From the NCBI RefSeq assembly GCF_003337275.1, contig NZ_QPJQ01000014.1, forward strand, positions 1-64,000: a stretch of 64,000 bases of DNA. Direction: 5' to 3'. The notes beneath the pieces were generated by a model. That model did not search any database. It was not told where the DNA came from and saw nothing but the letters and a program-made list of their open reading frames with translations. The DNA is from Marinomonas foliarum (lineage in GTDB: Bacteria > Pseudomonadota > Gammaproteobacteria > Pseudomonadales > Marinomonadaceae). Position numbers and translations under genes: made by a program. Of the stretch, positions 9,862 to 18,173 are shown piece after piece (positions within the stretch are counted from its first letter, which is position 1; every line of letters begins with the position of its first letter).

Positions 9862-11283
9862 ATGAATTTAGAGCACCACTTTGCAAGTTTGGGAGAGGCG
9901 TTTTCTTCGAAAACTCTCATCCAGCCACTCCATGAGCAGCGATTGGTAGAATTTAATCAATCGCTCGCTACATTTCTGTCTATCGATATCAAATCTACTG
10001 AAACCAAGCGTATTTTAAGTGGTGAAGAGCCATTACCTTCTAGCCTGAGTATGGTTTATGCAGGTCATCAGTTTGGCGGTTTTTCACCTCAACTCGGTGA
10101 TGGGCGAGGCGTTTTGTTAGGTGAGGTTCGTGGTCTAGACGGTCTTTTATATGACTTACATATGAAGGGTGCTGGTCCGACACCATATTCCCGTCGTGGG
10201 GACGGGCGTGCAGTTTTACGCTCTTGTATACGAGAGTACTTGGCAAGTGAGGCGATGGTAGCTTTGTCGGTGCCTTCCTCTCGCGCTTTGGCTCTGTACG
10301 ATAGTCGTGAAGCGGTATATCGAGAAACGCCGGAAGCTGGCGCCATGCTACTTAGAACTTCACAAGGTCATATCCGCTTCGGTCACTTTGAGTACTTTTT
10401 TTCACAAGGTAAGCAGGAAGAGCTCGATCAGCTTATAGAATATTGCCTTAAGCATTATTATCCAGACAGCCTAAAGTCAGAGTCTCCATTAGAGGACATG
10501 TTAACCGAGGTGGTTAAACGCACGGCAAGAATGGTTGCTAAGTGGCAGTCAGTTGGATTTCAGCATGGTGTGATGAACACGGATAACTTTTCTTTTACTG
10601 GCGAGACCATAGATTATGGTCCGTATGGCTTTATGGAAGATTATGAGCCTAATTGGGTGTGCAATCACTCTGATCATGAGGGTCGCTATGCATTTTCTCG
10701 TCAGCCAGGTGTAGGGCTATGGAACTTGAACTGCTTGATGCGCTGTTTTTCAAAACACCTTGAGAGAGATCAGCTGATTGCTATCCTTCAGTGTTATGAG
10801 CCAGAGCTTCAATCTCATTATGATGTCTTGATGATGCAGAAAATGGGGTTAAGCTCAGTTGAAGTGCTGCATGAATTATTGCCTCCATTGTTATTGATTT
10901 TAACGGCTGAAAAAATGGATTATACGATCTTCTTTCGCCTTTTAAGTCATCTTGAGAAAGACAACTTCAACCCCTTGTTGGATGAAGTGGTTGACCGTCA
11001 GCGCTTGTCCCAGTGGCTTAAACGTTACCAATCGGCAAGATTGTCTGAATCTACTAATTGGGAACAGGCAGGCCATGAAATGCTGCAGGCAAATCCAAAA
11101 TTTGTCTTGAGAAACTACTTGGCACATGAGGTCATTTTGGCGGCAGAGCATGGAGATTATTTACCATTCCGACGTTTGTTAAATGTGCTTAATCAGCCAT
11201 TCAATGAGCATCCAGAGTCAAATGCTTTGGCTCAAAGGGCCCCTGACTGGGGTAAGTCTTTAGAAGTTAGTTGTTCGTCCTAG
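9862..11283 (+). CDS. selO: Protein adenylyltransferase SelO
   Basis: SelO/YdiU pseudokinase (473 aa; E. coli 478) that transfers AMP from ATP to Ser/Thr/Tyr of target proteins and takes part in redox-stress responses. Visible family blocks are YAGHQFGGFSPQLGDGR (about 66-82), HMKGAGPTPYSRRGDGRAVLRS (about 99-120) and GVMNTDNFS (about 236-244, the catalytic-loop region). It ends in the conserved ...SCSS, where Cys replaces the selenocysteine of animal SelO. It starts 28 nt after rhlB with GTGAGATAAG upstream and may be cotranscribed. Confidence 0.95.
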   Translation: MNLEHHFASLGEAFSSKTLIQPLHEQRLVEFNQSLATFLSIDIKSTETKRILSGEEPLPSSLSMVYAGHQFGGFSPQLGDGRGVLLGEVRGLDGLLYDLHMKGAGPTPYSRRGDGRAVLRSCIREYLASEAMVALSVPSSRALALYDSREAVYRETPEAGAMLLRTSQGHIRFGHFEYFFSQGKQEELDQLIEYCLKHYYPDSLKSESPLEDMLTEVVKRTARMVAKWQSVGFQHGVMNTDNFSFTGETIDYGPYGFMEDYEPNWVCNHSDHEGRYAFSRQPGVGLWNLNCLMRCFSKHLERDQLIAILQCYEPELQSHYDVLMMQKMGLSSVEVLHELLPPLLLILTAEKMDYTIFFRLLSHLEKDNFNPLLDEVVDRQRLSQWLKRYQSARLSESTNWEQAGHEMLQANPKFVLRNYLAHEVILAAEHGDYLPFRRLLNVLNQPFNEHPESNALAQRAPDWGKSLEVSCSS

Positions 11284-11320
11284 TATTATTTGACGATTTT
11301 CAAAAAGAGAAATAATCATA

Positions 11321-12349
11321 ATGAAGCATTCGGTTTGTGTGTTAGGTGGTGGTAGCTTTGGTACAGCATTGGCAAATATCATGGCGAATAATGGCCATCA
11401 GGTTAGTCAGTGGATGCGTAATGAAGAGCAAGTAGAGGAAATCAATTTAACAGGATTAAATAGTCGTTATTTACCTAATGCGCCATTGCACAGAGAATTA
11501 CTAGCGACAAGCAACCTTGAGCAGGCTATTCGAGAAAGTGATACGGTCTTTGTATCAATTCCATCAAAGTCATTTGAACAAGTTGTGCAGCGAATAGAGC
11601 CATTATTGACTGCTGATAAAATTTTAATTAGTACTACTAAGGGGTTTAATCCAAATCGTTTTGAACTTATGAGCGATGTTTTGCGTCGAAACCCTATCAC
11701 GCAAAAAATTGGCGTTTTGAGTGGACCTAATCTTGCTAAGGAAATCGCTGCTGGGCAGATGACTGGATCAGTTATTGCTAGCGCCGATGATTTAGTTCGC
11801 CAACGTGTTATAGAGTTGCTGAAGTCCCCAACTTTTCGGGTTTATGAAAATCGCGACAGTAAAGGGGTAGAGTTAGCTGGAGCATTAAAGAATATCTATG
11901 CCATTGTTTGCGGACTTGCTAAAGCAATGAACGTTGGTGAAAACACGATGTCGATGATAATGACTCGCAGTCTAGCTGAAATGAGTCGCTTTGCGGTGCA
12001 CTTTGGTGCAAACCCAATGACTTTCTTAGGGTTAGCTGGAATGGGAGATTTGATCGCAACTTGTACTTCACCACTAAGTCGAAATTATCGAGTCGGCTTT
12101 GCTATTGGTTCTGGAGAAAATCTAGAAGAAGCGGTGGGCGGCATTGGTGAGGTGGCCGAAGGTGTAAATACATTGAAAATGGTGGTAGAAGAAGCCCATA
12201 AACATGGTTTGTATATGCCACTTGCGGAAGGTCTTTCTAAATTATTGTTTGAGAATGCCAAGCTAGAATCATTGATTGGATCAATGATGACAGGTGAACA
12301 AAAATGGGATGTCGAATTTGCGACAAATGAGGAGAGTGACAATGTCTAA
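11321..12349 (+). CDS. gpsA: Glycerol-3-phosphate dehydrogenase [NAD(P)+]
   Basis: Cytoplasmic enzyme reducing dihydroxyacetone phosphate to sn-glycerol-3-phosphate, the phospholipid backbone (342 aa, typical length). The N-terminal Rossmann motif is GGGSFGTAL (8-16). The catalytic Lys is expected in the ELAGALKNIYAI block (about 186-197), and the substrate-binding loop carries GLAGMGDLIATCTS (about 240-253). AGAGAAA precedes the ATG. It overlaps the following DUF4389 gene by 8 nt, and sixA follows, so a gpsA-DUF4389-sixA operon is likely. Confidence 0.96.
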   Translation: MKHSVCVLGGGSFGTALANIMANNGHQVSQWMRNEEQVEEINLTGLNSRYLPNAPLHRELLATSNLEQAIRESDTVFVSIPSKSFEQVVQRIEPLLTADKILISTTKGFNPNRFELMSDVLRRNPITQKIGVLSGPNLAKEIAAGQMTGSVIASADDLVRQRVIELLKSPTFRVYENRDSKGVELAGALKNIYAIVCGLAKAMNVGENTMSMIMTRSLAEMSRFAVHFGANPMTFLGLAGMGDLIATCTSPLSRNYRVGFAIGSGENLEEAVGGIGEVAEGVNTLKMVVEEAHKHGLYMPLAEGLSKLLFENAKLESLIGSMMTGEQKWDVEFATNEESDNV

Positions 12350-12626
12350 GCCAGGTTATGCCGATCAGGGATTTTGGTTTCGTGTTATTTTTATGTTGTT
12401 GTACTGGGTTGTATTGAATATTGCTGTGACGGTATTCGGGGTGCTGCTGATAGTGGTGAGCCTGATTAAACTTGGCTCTAAGCACAAGCCAGTTATGCTC
12501 TCGTCATGGTTGAGCCGCTTGGCTTCATTTATCCAGCAAATTTTTTCGTTTATGGCTTATAAAACTGAAGAAAAGCCGTATCCGTTTCAACCTTGGCCGT
12601 ATGTAGAGGCGGATGATGAAGCTTAA
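12342..12626 (+). CDS. DUF4389 domain membrane protein
   Basis: Small inner-membrane protein (94 aa) of the DUF4389 family, which frequently follows gpsA in gammaproteobacteria. One long hydrophobic region (about residues 12-42) spans the membrane once or twice, followed by a soluble tail ending in FQPWPYVEADDEA. The ATG at 12342 has GAGGAGAG just upstream; an in-frame upstream extension to 12294 would lie inside gpsA and is rejected. Overlap with gpsA on one side and sixA on the other indicates translational coupling. Function unknown. Confidence 0.85.
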   Translation: MSKPGYADQGFWFRVIFMLLYWVVLNIAVTVFGVLLIVVSLIKLGSKHKPVMLSSWLSRLASFIQQIFSFMAYKTEEKPYPFQPWPYVEADDEA

Positions 12627-13092
12627 GCGCTTATACGTCTTACGTCATGGTAATGCCCAGCCTTATGGCTACGACCTTGATGAGCGTAGGGAGCTAACTG
12701 AGCTTGGTGTGGCAGAAGTTAAAATGGCGGCACTTGCTTTTAAATCAAGAGCGGAAACATTAGATGTGGTTTTGGTTAGCCCTTACGTTCGCGCTCAGCA
12801 AACGGCTAAAGTGTTTTTATCAAGCCTTGATGTATCGGTCGAACAACAAAACTGCCCTTTGATTACACCGGATGGCCGTTGTATGGATGTAGCGCTTTGG
12901 TTGAACGAGCAGCCTTACGAGTCTATTTTATTGGTAACACATCAGCCTTTCGCTCACCAATTTGTTGACTTTTTAGTAGATGAGCCATTGCCGGTTAGTT
13001 TTGCTATGACAACAGCGGCTTTGGCTTCTGTTGAAGGTGAGCTATTTGCGAATGCTTGCTGTCAGTTTCGTTGGAGTGAGTCTCCTTCGTAA
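12613..13092 (+). CDS. sixA: Phosphohistidine phosphatase SixA
   Basis: Histidine phosphatase superfamily protein (159 aa; E. coli SixA 161) that removes phosphate from phosphohistidine, classically on ArcB or the PTS protein NPr. The RHG signature is at residues 11-13 (YVLRHGNAQ), with Arg in SPYVRAQQTA and a second catalytic His in VTHQPFAHQ. The start overlaps the DUF4389 gene by 14 nt; ATG 12616 is also possible. It is the last gene of the gpsA operon. Confidence 0.9.
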   Translation: MMKLKRLYVLRHGNAQPYGYDLDERRELTELGVAEVKMAALAFKSRAETLDVVLVSPYVRAQQTAKVFLSSLDVSVEQQNCPLITPDGRCMDVALWLNEQPYESILLVTHQPFAHQFVDFLVDEPLPVSFAMTTAALASVEGELFANACCQFRWSESPS

Positions 13093-13134
13093 CAATCTTC
13101 TCGAATTATTATTATCGGTAAAGATAGAATTTCT

Positions 13135-13998
13135 ATGGGAAATGAAATTGTTTATAAGCTGCCGCATACCGAGTTATCTGGTATGCAATGGTTGCCAAAG
13201 AAGACATCTGATCTAAAAATATTATCACTTCATGGGTGGCTGGATAACGCTGCTAGCTTTTCGAATTTATCACCTCATTTATCTGACTTTTCCCATGTGG
13301 CATTAGATTTTGCTGGGCATGGTTTATCTTTGCATCGTCCTGCCGGCAGTTTTTATCACCTGTGGGATTATGTGTTAGATGTTGTGTCTATACTGAATCA
13401 ATCAAAGCAAAGTGTTTGGTTAATCGGTCATAGTATGGGGGGCGCTGTGGCGATGTTGGTGGCAGCTATAGCTCCTGACAAAATTCGCGGTTTAATAATT
13501 TTAGATAATATGGGGCCATTAAGTGGCAGCCCTGAAAACCGTGTTGCAACCATGCAGCGTGCTATTAATAAAATGTCCAAATATCGTCATGGCAGAGAAA
13601 CTAGTTACCCGACAAAAGAGACCATGATAACGGCTCGAATGGAGGGTTTTACCTCTATTTCAAACGGTGCTTCTAGGCTGTTGGTTGAGCGAGGAGCTAA
13701 ACAATCCGCAGATGGTGCTTGGTCTTGGCGCCATGACGGTAAATTGACTTTTCCGTCTCCTTTGCGAATGGATGAGGCTAGTGTAGAAGCATTCATTCAA
13801 GAAATTAAATGTCCAACATTGGCTCTGGTTGCAAAAGGTGGAATTTATCAAAATGACCATCAATTAGTTGAAAAGCGAGCTGCTCAATTTCCATGGATTA
13901 AGTTGAAGTGGCTAGAGGGAAATCATCACTTTCACCTTGAGCCGGATAGCTGCTTTTCTGTAGCAACTGAAATTCAGCGGTTTATTGACCAAAACTAA
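13135..13998 (+). CDS. Alpha/beta hydrolase
   Basis: Serine hydrolase of the alpha/beta fold (287 aa). The oxyanion block is LHGWLDNAASF (about 32-42), the nucleophile is Ser100 in GHSMGG, and the catalytic His lies near the C-terminus in EGNHHFHLEPD. No signal peptide is present, so it is cytoplasmic. Similar small hydrolases act on esters or thioesters, but the substrate cannot be told from sequence. It starts 42 nt after sixA and 39 nt before the DUF4892 gene, on the same strand, so it may be in the same transcription unit. Confidence 0.88.
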   Translation: MGNEIVYKLPHTELSGMQWLPKKTSDLKILSLHGWLDNAASFSNLSPHLSDFSHVALDFAGHGLSLHRPAGSFYHLWDYVLDVVSILNQSKQSVWLIGHSMGGAVAMLVAAIAPDKIRGLIILDNMGPLSGSPENRVATMQRAINKMSKYRHGRETSYPTKETMITARMEGFTSISNGASRLLVERGAKQSADGAWSWRHDGKLTFPSPLRMDEASVEAFIQEIKCPTLALVAKGGIYQNDHQLVEKRAAQFPWIKLKWLEGNHHFHLEPDSCFSVATEIQRFIDQN

Positions 13999-14037
13999 TA
14001 CGTTAGTACATCCTGTTTAGGGTGATAGGAAGGTTAT

Positions 14038-14832
14038 ATGGTTAAGTTTCGTGGGATTCTTTGTTCTTTATTGTTAGCTAGTAGCGCTTCTTTTGCTGCT
14101 TCATTAGATATCGAGCCTTATCGTGATGCTCAACTAGTTAAAAGTTATTCTAAAGCTGAGGAATTGGTTGAAATACCTCTTAGTAAAATACGCAGGGCAG
14201 GCAGTGGCTGGGAGCCTGAGTCGGTTATCCGCCTAAAAGGAGACTATTTTTCTTCTTTGTATAAGGTTAATCGAAACGCGCTTTTACCTGATGTGTATGA
14301 ACACTACCGGGAGCAAATGTTATTAGATGGCCGTACTGTTTTGTTTGAATGTGAAAGTCGCAGTTGTGGTAGCAGTAATGCCTGGGCAAATAACTTTTTC
14401 AAGGACTACTTATTGTATGGGGCAGACCAAAGTCAGTACTTATTAGTCGTTCAAAATCAACAGGATATATATCAGGTTTTGTATCTTAATCGCCGAGGCG
14501 CTGGTGATGTGATGATTCGCTTAGACGAAGTTAAATCAACTGAGGCACAAGATACAGAGTTGAATATTATTGCTCAGATGGATGTTCGAGATATTCCTCG
14601 TATTCGTCGTTTTATTAATGATTTACCGTCCGGACAAAATGTCGTTGGTTTTGTCACCAGCGAAAAGAGTAATATTTTTAGTGCAATAGAGGCTGGTGAT
14701 AGGCTAATTTCAGAGGTTTCTGCTGGAATTGGCGAGCGTCTACAATCAAGAGTGCGTTTTATTAATCTTGCGGATCTTGGTCGTGAAGCTCTTGGAGTAA
14801 ACCGAATTTCCTTTGTTTATGTTCGTCGTTAG
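14038..14832 (+). CDS. DUF4892 domain secreted protein
   Basis: Protein of 264 aa with a clear Sec signal peptide (residues 1-20, LCSLLLASSASFAA, cleavage expected after SFA or FAA). The mature part fits the DUF4892 family of Pseudomonas and relatives: an N-terminal domain with a Cys pair (FECESRSCGSSNAWANNFF, about 101-119) that could form a disulfide, and a C-terminal OmpA-like-sized region (about 177-264) ending NRISFVYVRR. It is periplasmic or outer-membrane associated by inference. It abuts the patatin gene, suggesting co-expression. Function unknown. Confidence 0.8.
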   Translation: MVKFRGILCSLLLASSASFAASLDIEPYRDAQLVKSYSKAEELVEIPLSKIRRAGSGWEPESVIRLKGDYFSSLYKVNRNALLPDVYEHYREQMLLDGRTVLFECESRSCGSSNAWANNFFKDYLLYGADQSQYLLVVQNQQDIYQVLYLNRRGAGDVMIRLDEVKSTEAQDTELNIIAQMDVRDIPRIRRFINDLPSGQNVVGFVTSEKSNIFSAIEAGDRLISEVSAGIGERLQSRVRFINLADLGREALGVNRISFVYVRR

Positions 14833-14841
14833 GTGGTAGTT

Positions 14842-15759
14842 GTGAGTTCAAAAAAAGGGACAATTGCTCTTGTCTTAGGGAGTGGTGCGGCTCGTGGTCA
14901 TACGCACATAGGTGTTATTCAGGCTTTTGAAGATCGTGGTTATGAGATAATCAGTATTTCAGGTTGTTCGATAGGGGCTATAGTTGGCGGTGTATATGCG
15001 GCAGGGAAGTTGTCCGAATATCGCGAATGGGCAGAGTCATTAGATCGAATTAACGTTCTGCGCTTATTAGATATGTCGCTTTTAAAAGGCGGCTATGTAA
15101 AGGGAGATCGCTTTTTTGAAAAGATCCAGGAAATCATAGCTACTCCAACTATAGAATCACTACCCATAGATTACACATCCGTTGCTGTTGACCTCCTGAA
15201 TCAAAAGGAATTCTGGTTCCAGAGGGGGGATTTAATCAGCGCTATGCGAGCATCCTCAGCAATACCGTCACTTGTTTCCCCTGTCGAGTTTAATGGCAGA
15301 ATGTATGTTGATGGTGGCGTGTTAAACCCTTTACCCATTATTCCATCCGTACCTGCTGGTGCGGATTATATTGTCGCTGTCGACCTTAATGGTCCTGCGG
15401 AAGTTTTACTTGATAAGACGGCAGAGCAGGATTCTACAGGCCCTGCTTGGTGGCTTAGTACAAAGGACTTCTTCGCAAAAGGTAAGGAGCCAGATAAGGC
15501 TAAATACTCTCCTGAGAGCTGGGGGCGTCTACAGACAATTAATATGATGTTTGAGACGATGCAAGAATCGTTAACTCAATACAAGTTAGCGGGCTATCCG
15601 CCAGACTTGTTAATTTCTATTCCGAAAGACGTTTCTGGATTCTATGAATTTTGGCGAGCAAAAGAGTTAATCGAATTTGGTTATGACGTTGCCTTAAAAG
15701 CGATTGATGGACTTGAGTCACCGATATCAAGCTACCATTCGTTTCCAAAAGGTTATTAA
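14842..15759 (+). CDS. Patatin-like phospholipase, RssA-like
   Basis: Patatin-family acyl hydrolase (305 aa, near E. coli RssA 301) expected to cleave phospholipid or acyl esters. The oxyanion loop is GSGAARG (13-19), nucleophile Ser43 in GCSIG, and dyad Asp in YVDGGVLNPLP (about 157-167). No signal peptide or membrane segment is seen. I chose GTG 14842 because AGGTGG lies 5 nt upstream; the frame is open to GTG 14833, directly after the previous stop. Its stop overlaps the convergent yceF gene by 4 nt. Confidence 0.88.
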   Translation: MSSKKGTIALVLGSGAARGHTHIGVIQAFEDRGYEIISISGCSIGAIVGGVYAAGKLSEYREWAESLDRINVLRLLDMSLLKGGYVKGDRFFEKIQEIIATPTIESLPIDYTSVAVDLLNQKEFWFQRGDLISAMRASSAIPSLVSPVEFNGRMYVDGGVLNPLPIIPSVPAGADYIVAVDLNGPAEVLLDKTAEQDSTGPAWWLSTKDFFAKGKEPDKAKYSPESWGRLQTINMMFETMQESLTQYKLAGYPPDLLISIPKDVSGFYEFWRAKELIEFGYDVALKAIDGLESPISSYHSFPKGY

Positions 15760-16358
15760 GAAATCGGATTAACCCCGGCTTTCCTTAGAAAGCTAGATAG
15801 CATAATAAGTGGGAGGCCTATGAGGCTAGTAGGATCATTGCCTTCCATCTTTTCAAATAAGCAGACTCCCAATCCCTCACATTTGAAGCTTCCAGCACAG
15901 TCTAGCGGCTGTTCAATAGCGACATACCGACTGATTTCCTGATGCGTTAAATGTCTGAAGTAAACATGGAATTCATTCAATTCGTATTGATATGTTTTAT
16001 TTTCTTGGTCGAAAAGACAAAGCCCTGTTAGAAAACTGACCTTCTGTCCGCTAAATGAAGTGAGTTGCTTTATTGCGTTTGCTTCAGTATGAGGCTTTCC
16101 TAGAACTGTTGAATTCAGTACTGCGATTTGATCAGAGGTAATGATTAAGGCGTTTTCAGTTGAATCTAGTGCTAAACGTTCCTCATGAACTGCTTTTGCT
16201 TTTGATAGTGTTAGCCGCTGAACTAGGTTTTGGGCTGATTCTTGAGCCAAACGGCTTTCATCTATGTTTGGAGAGTGGCATTCAAAATGTAGGTTTAATC
16301 GCTGTAAGAGCTCCTTACGATAAGGAGAGGAAGATCCTAAAATAATTTTTTTGAGCAT
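15756..16358 (-). CDS. yceF: Maf-2 type nucleotide pyrophosphatase (7-methyl-GTP)
   Basis: Maf/Ham1 superfamily protein (200 aa; E. coli YceF 194) that hydrolyses non-canonical nucleotides; the YceF subgroup prefers 7-methyl-GTP. The N-terminal LGSSSPYRKELL (about 7-18) and the catalytic-region motif ITSDQIAVL (about 73-81) are conserved. Genomic setting supports the YceF assignment: it diverges from yceD-rpmF, as in E. coli. The older annotation 'septum formation inhibitor Maf' refers to the same family. Confidence 0.9.
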   Translation of the reverse strand: MLKKIILGSSSPYRKELLQRLNLHFECHSPNIDESRLAQESAQNLVQRLTLSKAKAVHEERLALDSTENALIITSDQIAVLNSTVLGKPHTEANAIKQLTSFSGQKVSFLTGLCLFDQENKTYQYELNEFHVYFRHLTHQEISRYVAIEQPLDCAGSFKCEGLGVCLFEKMEGNDPTSLIGLPLIMLSSFLRKAGVNPIS

Positions 16359-16458
16359 TGTTTTTCGGCCATTTTGTTCAAGTTTGACGGCATTTTACTT
16401 TTTTTTCTCTCGAATAGCTTAAATTTCTAAAAAAAGCCACTTTAAAGTCACTTAGACT

Positions 16459-16487
16459 TTGACAAAAAGGGTCCTTGGCAATATTAT
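16459..16487 (+). promoter_or_regulatory. Sigma-70 promoter of yceD-rpmF
   Basis: Perfect -35 TTGACA (16459-16464), 17-nt spacer, and -10 TATTAT (16482-16487). Transcription would start about 7 nt later, at or next to the yceD ATG (16495), implying a leaderless or nearly leaderless mRNA. Confidence 0.75.
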
Positions 16488-16494
16488 TCCCGCC

Positions 16495-17016
16495 ATGTTG
16501 AATGACTCATTACCTAAATATTTTGACCCTCGAAAGTACGCTCATAATGAGATGTCTTTCGAAGGGAACGTGCCCCTTAATGAATTTAAGGAGCTTTGTG
16601 CTATATTAGCCTCTGATGAGGGTAATGCATTTATTCATCTAGACTTTAGAGTTGATGAGGATAGGCGTTATATTGCTACCGGATCATTAACAGCTCAAGT
16701 GCAGGTTGTATGTCAGCGTTGCATGGGGGCAGTTTCCCATGATTTGGCGTTAGATTTATCTCTTGGCTTTGTCTATGACGAAGATCATGCGAAGAATCTA
16801 CCGGAAAGTTACGATCCTGTTGTCATGACCGATGGTGAAGTAATTTTAGCAGATATGGTAGAACAAGAAATTATACTTGCCTTACCAATTGTCGCTTATC
16901 ACGAAGAAAGTGGTTGCAACCCAACAGCTGTAAAGTATGCCTCGTCTACCGATGACGCACCGGATGACGAAAAACCGAATCCATTTAGTATATTGGCCCA
17001 ATTAAAGGCCAAGTAA
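16495..17016 (+). CDS. yceD: YceD family protein (DUF177), 23S rRNA accumulation protein
   Basis: DUF177/YceD protein (173 aa; E. coli 173), cotranscribed with rpmF and implicated in 23S rRNA accumulation. It carries a Cys-x2-Cys (VCQRCMGAV, about 78-86), the acidic block MVEQEIILALP, and the terminal NPFSILAQLK. ATG 16495 aligns with the E. coli start region (LPKYFDP against LPLTLDP). A TTG at 16459 in the same frame is the -35 box of the promoter, so it is not the start. No Shine-Dalgarno sequence precedes the ATG. rpmF follows after 18 nt. Confidence 0.93.
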   Translation: MLNDSLPKYFDPRKYAHNEMSFEGNVPLNEFKELCAILASDEGNAFIHLDFRVDEDRRYIATGSLTAQVQVVCQRCMGAVSHDLALDLSLGFVYDEDHAKNLPESYDPVVMTDGEVILADMVEQEIILALPIVAYHEESGCNPTAVKYASSTDDAPDDEKPNPFSILAQLKAK

Positions 17017-17034
17017 AGTTAGGAGCTCCAAAAA

Positions 17035-17214
17035 ATGGCAGTACAAAAAAGTAAAGTTACTCGTTCACGTCGCGGTCAGCGTCGTTCACACGATGCCTTG
17101 ACTGGTCCAACTCTTTCTGTAGAAAAGACAACTGGTGAACTTCACCGTCGTCACCATATTTCTGCAGATGGTTTCTACCGTGGCCGTCAAGTTATCACCC
17201 CTAAAGGTGAGTAA
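17035..17214 (+). CDS. rpmF: 50S ribosomal protein L32
   Basis: L32 (59 aa) of the large ribosomal subunit, read directly from the sequence: starts [20 protein letters not shown] and ends [10 protein letters not shown]. It is very basic, and the N-terminal MAVQ(K/N)KxxRSRRG block is diagnostic. It lacks the four-cysteine zinc ribbon seen in some bacterial L32 forms, as in other gammaproteobacteria. AGGAGCT lies 9 nt upstream. It sits between yceD and plsX in the conserved order. Confidence 0.97.
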   Translation: MAVQKSKVTRSRRGQRRSHDALTGPTLSVEKTTGELHRRHHISADGFYRGRQVITPKGE

Positions 17215-17225
17215 CTAAGATACCC

Positions 17226-18173
17226 ATGATCAGGGTAGCTTTAGATGCTATGGGCGGGGACTTAGGTCCCCGCATTGCATTAGATGGTGCGGTAGAGATA
17301 CTCTCTCGCCATCATGATGTATTTATTACTGCGTATTATTCTCCTTATTCCGGCCTGGAACTTCCTGCACCCCATGAACGCTTATCTCTGATTTCTTGCT
17401 CTGATGTTATTGATGGAGACGAAGAAATAGTCTTGTCTTTATTCAAACGGCGCAATAGCTCACTCTATCAATCATTGAATGCGCTGAGCCAAAAATCATC
17501 AGATGTGGTTGTGACGCTTGGGAATACTGGCGCTATGGTTGCTTTAGCTCGACACATATTAGGTGTGCTGCGACCAAAACTGTATCCGGCTTTAATTCGC
17601 GAATTGCACTCGAATCCTTTACGCTGCTTAGTGGATTTAGGAGCAAATGTTCATTGCCCTCCCTCAATGTTGGTTGGCTTTGCTGAATTAGGTGCAGCTT
17701 ACATAGAAGCGTTGAGCGATGAAACGCCTGTAGTGGGTCTATTGAATGTTGGAGTTGAAAGTTCGAAAGGCAGCGCGGTAATACGTGAAACAGATAGGTT
17801 ACTGATAAGCAATAAATGGTTGACTTATTTGGGCTACGCTGAAGGCACAGAGTTATTTGAAGGCGATAAAAATGTTATCGTGTGTGATGGCATGGTAGGT
17901 AATGCTGTTCTAAAGGCATCTGAGGGACTCTTATCCTTTATGATGGGTAAGTTTAAGGAAATTAATGGAGCCTCATCACTGTTTGAGACTTTTTACCAAA
18001 CTGAACGCAGGCATGGAGCCTGTCTAGTCGGTGTGCGTGGCAATTTGGTAAAAGGTCATGGTCGTTCTGATTTGCAAGCTATGATTGGTGCGATTGAATA
18101 TGGAATTGATATTGCGCGAGCTGACTTATGTTCTGCTATAGAAGCGCGTCTTTGTAATGAGGAAGTAAAATGA
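17226..18173 (+). CDS. plsX: Phosphate acyltransferase PlsX
   Basis: Acyl-ACP:phosphate acyltransferase making acyl-phosphate for phospholipid synthesis, peripheral to the inner membrane. Family blocks are present: VALDAMGGDLGP at the N-terminus, LGNTGAMVAL (about 97-106), LVDLGANVHCPP, VCDGMVGNAVLKASEG and KGHGRSD near the end. At 315 aa it is somewhat shorter than E. coli PlsX (356) and its core motifs are diverged. It starts 11 nt after rpmF and its stop overlaps fabD by 4 nt. No fabH lies between plsX and fabD, as in Pseudomonas. Confidence 0.93.
   Translation: MIRVALDAMGGDLGPRIALDGAVEILSRHHDVFITAYYSPYSGLELPAPHERLSLISCSDVIDGDEEIVLSLFKRRNSSLYQSLNALSQKSSDVVVTLGNTGAMVALARHILGVLRPKLYPALIRELHSNPLRCLVDLGANVHCPPSMLVGFAELGAAYIEALSDETPVVGLLNVGVESSKGSAVIRETDRLLISNKWLTYLGYAEGTELFEGDKNVIVCDGMVGNAVLKASEGLLSFMMGKFKEINGASSLFETFYQTERRHGACLVGVRGNLVKGHGRSDLQAMIGAIEYGIDIARADLCSAIEARLCNEEVK

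Noticed and set aside
16459-16494. TTG start for yceD giving a 185-aa protein
   Set aside because: The TTG is the first base triplet of a perfect -35 box, and homologues begin at the ATG 16495 region.
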